Positions 9,847 to 18,458 of a stretch of DNA of 51,358 bases are shown here, piece after piece. Origin of the DNA: CADCWK01 sp964244115 (GTDB taxonomy: Bacteria; Chloroflexota; Chloroflexia; Thermomicrobiales; UBA6265); assembly GCA_964244115.1 (NCBI GenBank), contig CAXTHM010000022.1, positions 1 to 51,358 of the forward strand, written 5' to 3'. The notes under the pieces were generated by a model. It made no database searches, had not been told where the DNA came from, and saw only the letters and a list, made by a program, of their open reading frames with translations. Position 1 is the first letter of the stretch, and each line of letters begins with the position of its first letter. Both the position numbers and the translations under genes were made by a program.

Positions 9847-10167
9847 TCAACCCTCGCCGGATGGTTCTCTCGATGCCGTCCGGTCCCGGAACTGCTCCCT
9901 CTCGGCGCCGGTCGAACGTATGCCGTTGTCGGGATCCGGGAACAGCGGCCCGCCATCGAGCCGGCGGGCCCGCTGGAGCTGCTCAAGCGCCTGCCGAACC
10001 GTGTCGTGCACCAGCATGTCGATGGCGTCGCGCACGATCGCACTCTGGCTGGTGCCACGCTGGACAGCCATCTTCCTGATCTGGTCCACTTGCTCGGGCC
10101 GCAGCGCGAAGCTGGCCGTCGGGAGGGGCCGGGAGCCGTTGGGAAGCCGGGCGGCGGACTCGGTCAT
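9847..10167 (-). CDS. Ribbon-helix-helix (CopG/Arc-like) DNA-binding protein
   Basis: 106-aa small protein. Residues about 18-60 form a ribbon-helix-helix pattern: a beta strand TASFALRPEQ, helix one DQIRKMAVQRG and helix two SQSAIVRDAIDMLV. The remaining C-terminal half is hydrophilic and rich in Arg, Asp and Glu. Start: ATG at 10167, with GGAG 8 bases upstream. RHH proteins often serve as antitoxins, but no small toxin gene abuts this one; the HAD gene begins 186 bases downstream. It may be a lone repressor. Confidence 0.75.
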   Translation of the reverse strand: MTESAARLPNGSRPLPTASFALRPEQVDQIRKMAVQRGTSQSAIVRDAIDMLVHDTVRQALEQLQRARRLDGGPLFPDPDNGIRSTGAEREQFRDRTASREPSGEG

Positions 10168-10464
10168 GGACACTGCTCCAACCTGGGAATACCGCGACGT
10201 CGTCGTCGGTCACGTCTCTCCTTCAGGAAACAGAACGGAGGGACGATCAGGGTGGATCACTCCTGCCGAGCGTCCTCGCGCAGGGTCGAAGGAGACAGTC
10301 CAGCGGCATTCCCACCCACGCGTCGCACCACCAGCGTACCCGGCCGTGGTCCCCCTCGCGCCGGCCCGGCCAGGATTGGTACGCTGCACGCTGTCGGTAC
10401 GCGTCACGTTCGGGGCACGTCCCGTGGGCGGGCGGTCGTGCGCTGGATGGGGAGTGGTAGGCGC

Positions 10465-11163
10465 ATGTTTCGACGCCAGCGGGACCAGGATCGCAAGGAG
10501 CGGGTGGTCGTCATCGGCCTGGGGCGCTTCGGCACGAGCACGGCGAAGACGCTGGCATCGCTCGGGTACGAAGTCCTCGCGATCGACATCAGCGAGCGCC
10601 CCGTCGCCGAAGCGTCGGACTTCGTCACCCTCGCCGCGCAGGGGGACGGCACCGACGAGGAGTTGCTGCGCTCGCTCCACGTCGACGAGTCCGATGTCGG
10701 GATCGTCGCCCAGGGGGAGAACCTGGAAGCCAGCGTCCTCGCGACGATGCTGCTCAAGCAGCTCGGCATCCCGTGGGTGATCTCGAAGGCGACGAGCAAG
10801 CTCCACGGCGATGTCCTGCACCGGATCGGCGCGGACCGGGTCATCTTCCCGGAGACCGACGCCGGTATCCGGCTGGGTCATTCGCTCGGCGTCCGGACGA
10901 TCAACGACTACATCACCCTGACGCCGACGGCGGGCCTCGTCAAGATGCAGGCGCCCCGCCATTTCCTCGGCCGCACGCTGTCGGACCTCGACGATACTCC
11001 GGGCCTCGCCCTGAGCGTGCTCCTGATCCGCCGCGGGGCCCAACTGATCACGTCCCCGTCCGACGCGGAGAAGATCCAGGAGGGCGACGAGATCATCGTC
11101 GCCGGGACCGATGACGCGATCAACCGGTTCAGCGCCCTCGACGGCAAGTCCACCGATTCATGA
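10465..11163 (+). CDS. ktrA: KtrA/TrkA-type potassium uptake regulatory subunit (RCK)
   Basis: 232-aa cytoplasmic gating subunit of a K+ channel-transporter. RCK_N Rossmann domain at about residues 14-135 begins VVVIGLGRFGTS (GxGxxG nucleotide site) with the acidic end-of-strand residue in LAIDIS. A TrkA_C domain follows from about residue 145 to the end. ATG at 10465 has GGAG upstream; the preceding 290 bases contain no other gene. The stop codon overlaps the ktrB start as ATGA, so the two subunits are translationally coupled. Confidence 0.93.
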   Translation: MFRRQRDQDRKERVVVIGLGRFGTSTAKTLASLGYEVLAIDISERPVAEASDFVTLAAQGDGTDEELLRSLHVDESDVGIVAQGENLEASVLATMLLKQLGIPWVISKATSKLHGDVLHRIGADRVIFPETDAGIRLGHSLGVRTINDYITLTPTAGLVKMQAPRHFLGRTLSDLDDTPGLALSVLLIRRGAQLITSPSDAEKIQEGDEIIVAGTDDAINRFSALDGKSTDS

Positions 11164-12629
11164 CATCACCCCCCGACCTCCCGTCGGCCGGCCCGCCGCG
11201 GCACCGTCCTGGCCGGGAGGTGATCCGCCGCCCGCGTGAGCCGCGGGTGATCGACTGTCCCCCGCCGCGCGCCGAGCGATCTCTCTCATCGACGCCGCTC
11301 GTCCATGCGCGCGTCTTCTCGCTCGCGCTGACGATCCTGATCGCGGTCGGGACGGCGCTGCTGCTGACGCCGTGGGCGACGGCGCCCGGCCAGGAGACCG
11401 ACGTCTACGACGCCCTGTTCCTCTCGATGTCGGCGGCGTCGGTCACGGGCCTGTCGACGGTAGACATCGCGACCCATTGGACCTTCTTCGGCGAACTCGT
11501 CATCCTGCTCCTCGTCCAGATCGGCGGGCTCGGCTTCATGGTCGGCGCCAGCCTCGTGCTCCAGATCCTGCGGCGCGGCAACAGCCTGCGGGACGCGCTG
11601 CTCATGCGGGACGGCGCGCCGACGCTGACGCTGCGGGAGGGTCTGGAGTTCTCGGGCCGGATCGTCCGCTTCACCTTCGCCGTCGAGGCGATCGGCGCGG
11701 CACTCCTGACCGCCCATCTCTGGCTCTCGGCGGGGATGTCGTTCGGACAGGCCCTCTGGACCGGGATCTACTACGCCGTCTGCGCCTTCTGCAACGGCGG
11801 GTTCGACCTGAGCGGGAATCTCGGCTCCCTGATCGCCTACGACGACGTCCCCCTCGTCAACATCGTCGTCGCCTGTCTGATCCAGGCCGGTTCACTGTCC
11901 TACATCGTCTTCCACGAGCTCTGGACACGCCGCCGCTGGGGGCTGATCTCGCTCGACACCAAGCTCGTCATCGTCGTCAACGCGATCGTCCTGGTCGGCG
12001 GGGCGCTCGTCTTCCTCCTCGCCGAATGGAATGCCTCGCTGGCCGAGACGCCCGTCTGGGCCCGGCCGATGTCGTCGGTCTTCCAGAGCGTCGCGGCCCG
12101 GACGGCGGGCTACAGCACCGTGAGCTTCGGCGAGGTGACGACGGTCACCCTGCTGGTCTGGATCGGGGTGATGGCGATCGGCGGAGCCTCGGGTTCGACC
12201 GCCGGCGGGATCAAGCTCTCGACCACGGGCGTCGTGGCGATGGCCGTCATCACGGCGCTGCGGGGGTACTCCGAGGTCCAGATCTTCGGGCGGCGGATCG
12301 CGGCGGCCCTCGTCTTCCGTTCGATGGGCATCATCGCCCTGTTCCTGGTGATCTACTTCGCGATCACGATCGCGCTCGCGATCACCGAAGACGAGATCCT
12401 CGGTGAGCAGTTCACGACGGCCGCCCTGCTGTTCGAGTCGATGAGCGCCCTGGCGACGACCGGGCTCTCGACCGGAATGACGACGGAGCTGTCCGACGCC
12501 GGAAAGGTCATCGTCGTGGTCGCGATGTTCATCGGCCGGATCGGGCCACTGTCCTTCGCCTACGCTCTGCAAGGGCGACAGCGTCCCCCGCGCTATCGCT
12601 ACACCGAGGAGGCGGTCCGGATCGGCTGA
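11160..12629 (+). CDS. ktrB: KtrB/TrkH-type potassium transporter membrane subunit
   Basis: 489-aa K+-translocating subunit built from four M1-P-M2 repeats. The four selectivity-filter segments can be read: ASVTGLST, AFCNGGFDL, AARTAGYST and ALATTGLST. The intramembrane gating-loop region (GGASGSTAGGIK) is also present. About 50 N-terminal residues are cytoplasmic, basic and Pro-rich. The ATG at 11160 overlaps the ktrA stop by four bases. Together they make a complete two-gene K+ uptake (osmotic homeostasis) operon. Confidence 0.95.
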   Translation: MTSPPDLPSAGPPRHRPGREVIRRPREPRVIDCPPPRAERSLSSTPLVHARVFSLALTILIAVGTALLLTPWATAPGQETDVYDALFLSMSAASVTGLSTVDIATHWTFFGELVILLLVQIGGLGFMVGASLVLQILRRGNSLRDALLMRDGAPTLTLREGLEFSGRIVRFTFAVEAIGAALLTAHLWLSAGMSFGQALWTGIYYAVCAFCNGGFDLSGNLGSLIAYDDVPLVNIVVACLIQAGSLSYIVFHELWTRRRWGLISLDTKLVIVVNAIVLVGGALVFLLAEWNASLAETPVWARPMSSVFQSVAARTAGYSTVSFGEVTTVTLLVWIGVMAIGGASGSTAGGIKLSTTGVVAMAVITALRGYSEVQIFGRRIAAALVFRSMGIIALFLVIYFAITIALAITEDEILGEQFTTAALLFESMSALATTGLSTGMTTELSDAGKVIVVVAMFIGRIGPLSFAYALQGRQRPPRYRYTEEAVRIG

Positions 12630-12640
12630 GCGCGACCGAT

Positions 12641-13945
12641 TCAGGTCGAGGGGACATAGGCGTTGCCGGGGTTCGACCGGCGTTGGGTCCATTCGGCCGT
12701 CGCCATCGCGATCGTCGCCAGCGCGGCGGTGCCGGCGAGACAGGCGAAGACCGGCCCGTAGCCGCTGGCGAGCCCGTAGCCGATGCCGGCGCCGACCGGC
12801 GCGGCGGCGCGGGAGAGCGTCGAGAACAGCGAGATCGTCCCCGAGATCGCGCCGTAGGACGAGCGGCCGAAGTAGTCCGCGACGACCGTGGCGCGGGCGA
12901 GGGTCAGGGCGCCGGTGCTGGCGCCGAACAGGACGATGAACAGCAGCACCCCGACCGTCCCGCTGCCCCACGCGACCAGCACCGCGATCGCCAGCGCCTG
13001 TACCCCGAACACGACCACGGTCATCCGGCCGCCGGAGACGAACCGGCCTGCCCCCGTGATCAGGACCCGGCCCGTGACGGAGAACAGCCCGTAGGCGCCG
13101 GCGATCAGGGCGGCGAACTCGCTGGCGTGGCCCTGCTCGATCAGGTAGGCGAGCAGATGGACCATGACGGCGGTGGTCGTCAGCGTGCTGAAGACGAAGG
13201 CGACGACCAGCCACCAGAAGGCCGGCACCCGCATCGCCGTGCGGACGTTGGCATCAGTCCCTCGACCGCGACGCCCCGACGCCGGACCCGAGGCCAACCC
13301 CCTCGCGGAAGGGACGGTCAGGTCCGGAACGTCGCCATCGGGCAGGAGACCGAGATCCTCCGGCCGGCGCCGCAGGACGAGCAGGTGCGGCGCGATCGTG
13401 CCGACGCCGAGGATGATCGCCAGGACGACCAGCGCCCCCCGCCAGCCGAGCGACCGGGCGAGCAGGTCGGTCAAGGGCAGGAAGATCGTACTGGCCAGGC
13501 CGCCGCTGATCGTGAGGGCGAGCAGCGCCCGCCCTCGCAACCGGATGAACCAGGCCGTGATCACGGTGAAGGCGGGGTCGTAGAAGACCGTCGCCATCGC
13601 CAGGCCGATCACCAGCCAGACGGCGAAGTAGCTGGGGATGGTCTCGACCCGCGACCAGGCCAGCACGGCGCCGGTCGCGACGACCGACCCGGTCGTCATC
13701 AGCAGGCGCGCCCCGCGCCGGTCCAGCCAGTGGCCGACGAACGGGGCGACCAGCCCGGAGACGAGGAGTGCCGCCGAGAACCCGCCCGAGAGGACGGTCA
13801 GCGACCAGCCCAGCTCGGCGCGCATCGGCCGGAGCAGGGCCGAGAAGGCGTAGTAGAGCACCCCGAACGAGATCAACTCGGTGATCGAGAGCGCCCCGAC
13901 GATCGACCAGCCGTAGTACCGCCGCCCGTGGGACGGATTCGCGCC
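12641..13945 (-). CDS. MFS transporter (5' end lost in assembly gap)
   Basis: Major facilitator permease. The open frame continues upstream of the first usable start codon (TTG at 13876) to the gap at 13946, and that stretch reads GANPSHGRRYYGWSIVGALS, the usual N-terminus of OFA/monocarboxylate-type MFS proteins, so the start lies in the N run. Twelve helices can be inferred; RRGARLLM is the loop 2-3 motif. It is the distal gene of the ArsR-small protein-flavoprotein group on the minus strand, about 100 bases after the flavoprotein stop. Context suggests export of the compound handled by the flavoprotein; substrate unknown. Codon use matches the neighbours. Confidence 0.85.
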   Translation of the reverse strand, partial: GANPSHGRRYYGWSIVGALSITELISFGVLYYAFSALLRPMRAELGWSLTVLSGGFSAALLVSGLVAPFVGHWLDRRGARLLMTTGSVVATGAVLAWSRVETIPSYFAVWLVIGLAMATVFYDPAFTVITAWFIRLRGRALLALTISGGLASTIFLPLTDLLARSLGWRGALVVLAIILGVGTIAPHLLVLRRRPEDLGLLPDGDVPDLTVPSARGLASGPASGRRGRGTDANVRTAMRVPAFWWLVVAFVFSTLTTTAVMVHLLAYLIEQGHASEFAALIAGAYGLFSVTGRVLITGAGRFVSGGRMTVVVFGVQALAIAVLVAWGSGTVGVLLFIVLFGASTGALTLARATVVADYFGRSSYGAISGTISLFSTLSRAAAPVGAGIGYGLASGYGPVFACLAGTAALATIAMATAEWTQRRSNPGNAYVPST

Positions 13946-13988
13946 NNNNNNNNNNNNNNNNNNNNNNNNNNNNNNNNNNNNNNNNNNN
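13946..13988. other. Assembly gap (43 N)
   Basis: Run of 43 N. It falls between the flavoprotein gene and the MFS gene and hides the MFS start. A strong GAGGAGGGG ribosome-site-like motif lies just beyond it at 14019-14027 on the minus strand. If the gap length were exact, the next in-frame codon upstream with meaning is a TGA at 14009-14011, so the start should be within the gap. Confidence 0.95.
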
Positions 13989-14047
13989 GGCTCCCGCGAC
14001 TGGCTGGCTCAGCGCAACCCCTCCTCGCTGGCGTGGGTCAGGTCGAG

Positions 14048-15493
14048 TCAGGTCCGGTCGGGTACAGCCAGCCGGCGGAGCCCGGCGAGCTGGATGACCT
14101 GCGGGGCAGCCGGAGCGCAACAGCCTCCCGCTGCGACGGCCCCGGCGGTGACTGCGGCCGAAGTACAGCAGGACGCACTGTCGCTGACTGCCGCAACCTC
14201 CTCGACCGTCGAGCCGCAACATGACGCGCCCGGCGCGTCGAACAGGTTGGTCGAGCAGACGCCGGTCTCGGGCAGGACCAGCCGGACGTCGCGGGCCGCC
14301 GCCCAGTCGCCGGCGATCGCCGCGGCGACGGAGCGGACCTGCTCGTAGCCGGTCAGCATCAGGAAGGTCGGCGCCCGGCCGTAGCTCTTCATCCCGACGA
14401 CGTAGACGTCCGGCTCCGGGTGCCGCAGCTCCTCGGCGCCGTGGGGCGGGACCGAACCGCAACTGTGCAGGTTCGGGTCGATCAGCGGAGCCAGCGCGAC
14501 CGGGCTCTCGACGATCGGGTCAAGTGCGATCCGCAGTTCGGACAGCAGCGCCAGGTCCGGCCGGAAGCCCGTCGCGACGATGACGCGGTCGACCGGCGGC
14601 AGGACGATGTCCTCGCCGGCGACGAGCAGCCCGTCGGCCCCACCCGTGACGCGGGTCGCCTTGAACCCCGAGATCATCCGGAGCTGGCCACGGGCGACCA
14701 TCTCCTCGACCCGCAGACCGAGGAGCCCACGCTCGGAGAGCTGATCGTTCCCCCCACCGCCGAACAGCCCGGCCAGCCGGGTCGCCGGGCGCCGGACGGC
14801 CCAGACGATCGACGTCCCCGGCACCTCATCGGCCAGCCGGCCGAGGTCGAGCAGGGCGTTGAAGGCCGAGTGCCCGTTGCCGACGACGAGGACGCGGCGC
14901 CCGGCGTAGTCACTCCGGTCGAGACCGAGGATGTCCGGGATGCCGTAGGCGATCCGGTCGCCCATCTCCCGCTCGCCGGGCACGGGCCGGCCCGACGCCC
15001 CGAGCGGGTTCGGCATCGTCGCCGTCCCGGAGGCGTCGATCACCGCCCGCACCCGCCAGGTCGTGCTCGACCCATCGGCGCAGAGTCCGGTCAGGAGGAA
15101 GGGCGCCTCGGAGCGGCCGTCGGTCTTCATCTTGTCGAAGCCGTCCCGGGTCACGCTCTCGATCTCGACGCCGAGATGGATCCGCTCACGCAGCTCGGGC
15201 AGGGCGGCCAGGGGCGCGAGGTACCGCTCGACCAGCTCATGGCCGGTCGGGAACGATTCCGGGTCCGGCGCGGCCCAGCCGGACAGCGCCAGCAGACCGG
15301 CGGCGGCATCGTCGACGACGTATCGCCAGGGCGAGAACAGCCGGACGTGGCCCCAGCCGAGGACCGACGCGCCGACCGATGAGCCGCGCTCGAAGACGAT
15401 CGGCTCCTCGCCCTGGGCGAGCAGCCGGGCCGCCGCCGCGAGCCCGACCGGACCGGCACCGATGACCGCGACGGGAAGGCGCTTCTGACTCAT
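14048..15493 (-). CDS. FAD/NAD(P)-dependent oxidoreductase with Cys-pair tail (ArsO-like)
   Basis: 481-aa flavoprotein. FAD-binding GxGxxG is VIGAGPVGLAAAA at about residues 9-21 with acidic E at the end of strand two (VFERG). A second dinucleotide motif is VLVVGNGHSAFNAL near residue 205, and ATGFRPD near residue 320 is the usual FMO/TrxR-like third motif. The last 75 residues are unusual: a CSTNLF segment, then three vicinal Cys pairs (SCCGS, SCCTS, GCCAP). From memory this resembles ArsO-type flavoproteins in ars operons. Start: ATG at 15493, which overlaps the preceding stop as ATGA and has AGGAG 5 bases upstream; an ATG at 15520 is less likely. Metalloid binding by the tail is inference. 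Confidence 0.8.
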   Translation of the reverse strand: MSQKRLPVAVIGAGPVGLAAAARLLAQGEEPIVFERGSSVGASVLGWGHVRLFSPWRYVVDDAAAGLLALSGWAAPDPESFPTGHELVERYLAPLAALPELRERIHLGVEIESVTRDGFDKMKTDGRSEAPFLLTGLCADGSSTTWRVRAVIDASGTATMPNPLGASGRPVPGEREMGDRIAYGIPDILGLDRSDYAGRRVLVVGNGHSAFNALLDLGRLADEVPGTSIVWAVRRPATRLAGLFGGGGNDQLSERGLLGLRVEEMVARGQLRMISGFKATRVTGGADGLLVAGEDIVLPPVDRVIVATGFRPDLALLSELRIALDPIVESPVALAPLIDPNLHSCGSVPPHGAEELRHPEPDVYVVGMKSYGRAPTFLMLTGYEQVRSVAAAIAGDWAAARDVRLVLPETGVCSTNLFDAPGASCCGSTVEEVAAVSDSASCCTSAAVTAGAVAAGGCCAPAAPQVIQLAGLRRLAVPDRT

Positions 15494-15861
15494 GGTGTCT
15501 CCTGACTGACCGTCGGACATGCGACCTTCGCGGCACTGGCACCGCCGGGCAGGTCGTCGAACAGCGCCAGGTCGGGCAACGTCCCGTCCAGCCGGTCCCA
15601 GTTGCGGTCGGTGATCTCGGCGCTGTACTTGTGCGGGATGAAGTGCCGGTGGGCCATCGTCTGGAGCCCGAGATGCATCAACTCCCGACCGTACGGGAGG
15701 TGGCGGAGGACATTGGCGACGTGGACGTGGCGCTCATGGGTGAAGTCCGGCAGCTCCCCCGCGAGGAACAGCCGGATGACGTTGGCGTAGCGCCGCTCGA
15801 CGGTCAGCGACGCGATCGACCGCTTCGGCTTGCCGCTGGCGGTGAACTGGACTTCAGTCAC
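15490..15861 (-). CDS. Small His-rich protein of unknown function in ars-like operon
   Basis: 123-aa soluble protein, no membrane helix or signal. It is rich in His: FTHERHVHVANVL, MHLGLQTMAHRHFIPHKY. The spacing of FTH..H..VA and the later KYSAEIT recalls a family of small uncharacterised bacterial proteins I know only by pattern (FTH-x-x-H..VAW..KYHETIT), so a conserved His metal site is plausible. The GTG start at 15861 lies inside the ArsR gene (8-base overlap), and the stop overlaps the flavoprotein ATG. This tight coupling shows that it belongs to the same response. I do not recognise its function. Confidence 0.75.
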   Translation of the reverse strand: MTEVQFTASGKPKRSIASLTVERRYANVIRLFLAGELPDFTHERHVHVANVLRHLPYGRELMHLGLQTMAHRHFIPHKYSAEITDRNWDRLDGTLPDLALFDDLPGGASAAKVACPTVSQETP

Positions 15862-16249
15862 GGTCGATCCCCCCGCCGTAGTGCGTTACGCGGACCGTGC
15901 GACCGGCCGCCACGTCGAGGAGCCCACCGACCCGGTCGACGCCGGCCGGATCGACCGCGTAGTAGGCCCAGACGCCCTGCCGCGTCGTCGTGATCAACCC
16001 GGCCTCGCGGAGCGTCCGCAGATGGTGGGCGATCGTCGGCTGGCTGACATCGAACCGGTCGACGATGTCGCAGGCGCAGACCGGCGCGTCCTGGGCGGCG
16101 ATCAACTCAAAGATCCGAAGCCGGGTCCCGTCGGCGAGCGCCTTCAGAGCCAGCAGGAGGCGGTCCCGGTCGTCGTCGGCCAGCGATGGCTCGACGAGGG
16201 GAGCCGAGCAACAGTCTTCCGGTCGGAGGCGCATCAGCTTCGTCGTCAT
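15854..16249 (-). CDS. arsR: ArsR/SmtB-family metalloregulatory repressor
   Basis: 131-aa winged-helix repressor. The HTH core is DVSQPTIAHHLRTLREAGLI and the wing is TTTRQGVWAYYAV. The alpha-3 metal box reads PVCACDIVD, equivalent to the ELCVCDL motif that binds As(III)/Sb(III) in ArsR; an additional CC pair sits at residues 13-14. ATG at 16249 starts the operon; the upstream 26-base dyad at 16266-16291 is its probable operator. The next gene overlaps its stop. The effector is most likely a trivalent metalloid or other thiophilic metal, by family knowledge. Confidence 0.9.
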   Translation of the reverse strand: MTTKLMRLRPEDCCSAPLVEPSLADDDRDRLLLALKALADGTRLRIFELIAAQDAPVCACDIVDRFDVSQPTIAHHLRTLREAGLITTTRQGVWAYYAVDPAGVDRVGGLLDVAAGRTVRVTHYGGGIDRD

Positions 16250-16265
16250 GGCGACAGCATGGACC

Positions 16266-16291
16266 AGACATAGACGCCTGTCAATATGTCT
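16266..16291 (-). promoter_or_regulatory. Dyad operator and promoter of the arsR operon
   Basis: AGACATA and TATGTCT are perfect 7-base inverted arms separated by 12 bases. On the minus strand the dyad encloses TTGACA, a perfect -35 box, 16 bases upstream of arsR. A matching -10 is poor (CATGCT at 17-base spacing). The overlap of dyad and -35 fits repression by ArsR. Confidence 0.65.
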
Positions 16292-16357
16292 TCGAGCCGG
16301 ACCCCACCGTGCGGCGGTGCAACGCCAGCACAGACGACGGTGGCGCGGAGACAGGAT

Positions 16358-17848
16358 TCAATGCCCGGCCGACAGACCGAGGTCCTCGGTCTTGTCGTGG
16401 ACGCCGTGCCGGCTGACGAGCGTCTGGCTGGCCTCATCGAGGCCGATGACCTCGACCTCGGCACCGTGGCGCCGGAACTTCAGGACGACCTTGTCGAGGG
16501 CGTCGATCGACGAGATGTCCCAGAAATGCGCCCGGCTGACATCGATCCGGACGCGCGGCGGGACCTCGGCATAGTCGAACCCGGAGACGAAGCTGTCGGA
16601 GCCGGCGAAGAAGATCTGTCCGGAGACCTCGTAGACGCGGAGTCGGTCGTCACTCGTGGCGGCGACATCGACCTGCGACGCGTTCGCCACCTTCCAGGCG
16701 AAGAACAGGCCGCTGAGGATCACCCCGGCGAAGACGCCGATCGCGAGATTGCGGGTCGCCACGACCACGACCACCGTCGTGACCATGACGACGCTGGACA
16801 GTTTCGGGTTGACGGCGAGGTCGCGGATCGACCGCCAGTCGAACGTGCTGATCGACACCATGATCATGACGGCGACGAGGGCCGCCATCGGGATCCGACC
16901 GACGACGTCTCCCAGGGCGACGATGAGGATCAGGAGGAACGTCCCGGCGGCGAACGTCGAGAGGCGGGTCCGGGCGCCGGAGATCCGGACGTTGATCATC
17001 GACTGGCCGATCATGGCGCAGCCCGCCATCCCGCCGAAGAAGCCCGTGACGATGTTGGCGATGCCCTGCCCGGCGGCCTCGCGATTCTTGTCGCTTCCCG
17101 TGTCGGTGATGTCATCGATCAGGGTCGCGGTCATGAGCGATTCCATCAGCCCGACGACCATCAGCGCCAGCGCGGTCGGGACGATGATCCGCAGCGTCTC
17201 CAGATCGAACGGGATATCCGGGATCAGGAACGCTGGCAGTGACGAGGGCAGCTCCCCCTCGTCACTGACCGTCCGGAGGCTGCCCAGATCGAATGTCACC
17301 GCGGCGACGGTCAGCAGGACGATGCTGATCAGCGGCGACGGGACGAGTGTGGTGATTCGGGGCATCCCGTAAATGATCGCCAGGCCGATGGCGACCATCG
17401 CATAGGTCAGCCAGCCGACTCCGGTCAACTGGGGGAACTGCGCCATCAGGATGATCAGGGCGAGCGCGTTGACGAAGCCGGTCATGACCGAGCGGGAGAC
17501 GAAGCGCATCAGGATACCGAGGCGCAGCGCCCCCGCGATGACCTGGAAGACGCCGGCCAGGATGGTCGTCGCGAACAGGTACTGGATACCGTGGTCCCGG
17601 ACCAGATCGATGAACAGGACCGCCATCGCGGCGGTCGCGGCGGAGATCATCGCCGGCCGACCGCCGACGATGGCGGTCACTACGGCGATCGAGAACGACG
17701 CGTAGAGCGCGACCTTCGGGTCGACGCCGGCGATGACCGCGAACGAGATCGCCTCTGGGATGAGCGCCAGCGCCACGACCAGACCGGCGATGAGTTCGAC
17801 GCGGGTGTTCCCGCCGAGCCACTCGTGGCGAAGCTGTTCGACGTTCAC
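16358..17848 (-). CDS. SulP/SLC26-family anion transporter with STAS domain
   Basis: 496-aa inner-membrane transporter for sulfate, bicarbonate or a related anion. The N-terminal amphipathic region (VELIAGLVVALALIPEAISFAVIAG) is the classical SulP entry motif; roughly twelve to fourteen helices follow up to about residue 395. The C-terminal STAS domain (about 400-490) ends with the DISSIDALDKV helix. Start: GTG at 17848, with GAGGA 6 bases upstream. No carbonic anhydrase or cysteine gene is adjacent, so substrate is open. It is monocistronic and points toward arsR, but the 100 bases between contain the arsR operator. Confidence 0.92.
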   Translation of the reverse strand: MNVEQLRHEWLGGNTRVELIAGLVVALALIPEAISFAVIAGVDPKVALYASFSIAVVTAIVGGRPAMISAATAAMAVLFIDLVRDHGIQYLFATTILAGVFQVIAGALRLGILMRFVSRSVMTGFVNALALIILMAQFPQLTGVGWLTYAMVAIGLAIIYGMPRITTLVPSPLISIVLLTVAAVTFDLGSLRTVSDEGELPSSLPAFLIPDIPFDLETLRIIVPTALALMVVGLMESLMTATLIDDITDTGSDKNREAAGQGIANIVTGFFGGMAGCAMIGQSMINVRISGARTRLSTFAAGTFLLILIVALGDVVGRIPMAALVAVMIMVSISTFDWRSIRDLAVNPKLSSVVMVTTVVVVVATRNLAIGVFAGVILSGLFFAWKVANASQVDVAATSDDRLRVYEVSGQIFFAGSDSFVSGFDYAEVPPRVRIDVSRAHFWDISSIDALDKVVLKFRRHGAEVEVIGLDEASQTLVSRHGVHDKTEDLGLSAGH

Positions 17849-18458
17849 GGACGTTCCTCTTGCCAGGGATGGCGCCCCCCGAACCAGGGCTGCCCACGAT
17901 CACGGCGACATGGCGACTGACCGTTCCGGGCTCCCCCACCCGAGCACGGGTCGGTACGGCACAGCCGCTTGAAAGGTTCATGATCAGACGCGAATCGGAG
18001 AAGAGAAGCCCCCGGTGGATCGGGGACGGGCGTGAAGGGATCGAGCCGAGGTGGCCGAGAGTGTATCACCCACCCTTGGCACGATGGCTGGACCCGTCCA
18101 GGAGCACGTTCCTTGACCGGCACGGGTTCCAGGCGGCGTCGACGCGACCAGGATGCTGATTCCTCCGGTCGTTTCGGTTCTCAGAGGGCGGTCGGCCGCG
18201 CATCCCGGACCGCGCGGCCTTTCCGGGCACCGTCTCCGACCTGCTGACCGACGGTGCCTGACGTCGACTGCCGGCGGGTCTGGGTCGCCGCACCGGGACA
18301 TCCGGCTCGCCCAGGAGGGCCGGGGCGGATGGATCGACCTCTCCCTGACCCGGGTGAACCGGCTCGCTCCCCCGTCCCATGCGGCGTCGGCTCCGCAGAT
18401 GCCCAGAGCCGGGAGCCGATCCGTCCATCGAGATCAGGTCCTCCTCGTGAGACCGGCG
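17849..18458. other. Intergenic region with no supported gene
   Basis: About 600 bases between the SulP start and the copA stop. A frame of 120 codons on the minus strand (18066-18428) has a GGAGG 11 bases upstream but shows no third-position GC bias and an Arg/Pro/Ser-rich composition typical of chance frames, so I did not call it. No repeat of family A or B is present. Confidence 0.5.

Noticed and set aside
18066..18428. Possible 120-aa gene after copA with an upstream GGAGG
   Set aside because: Spacing of 11 bases is long, third-position GC bias is absent and the peptide looks random.
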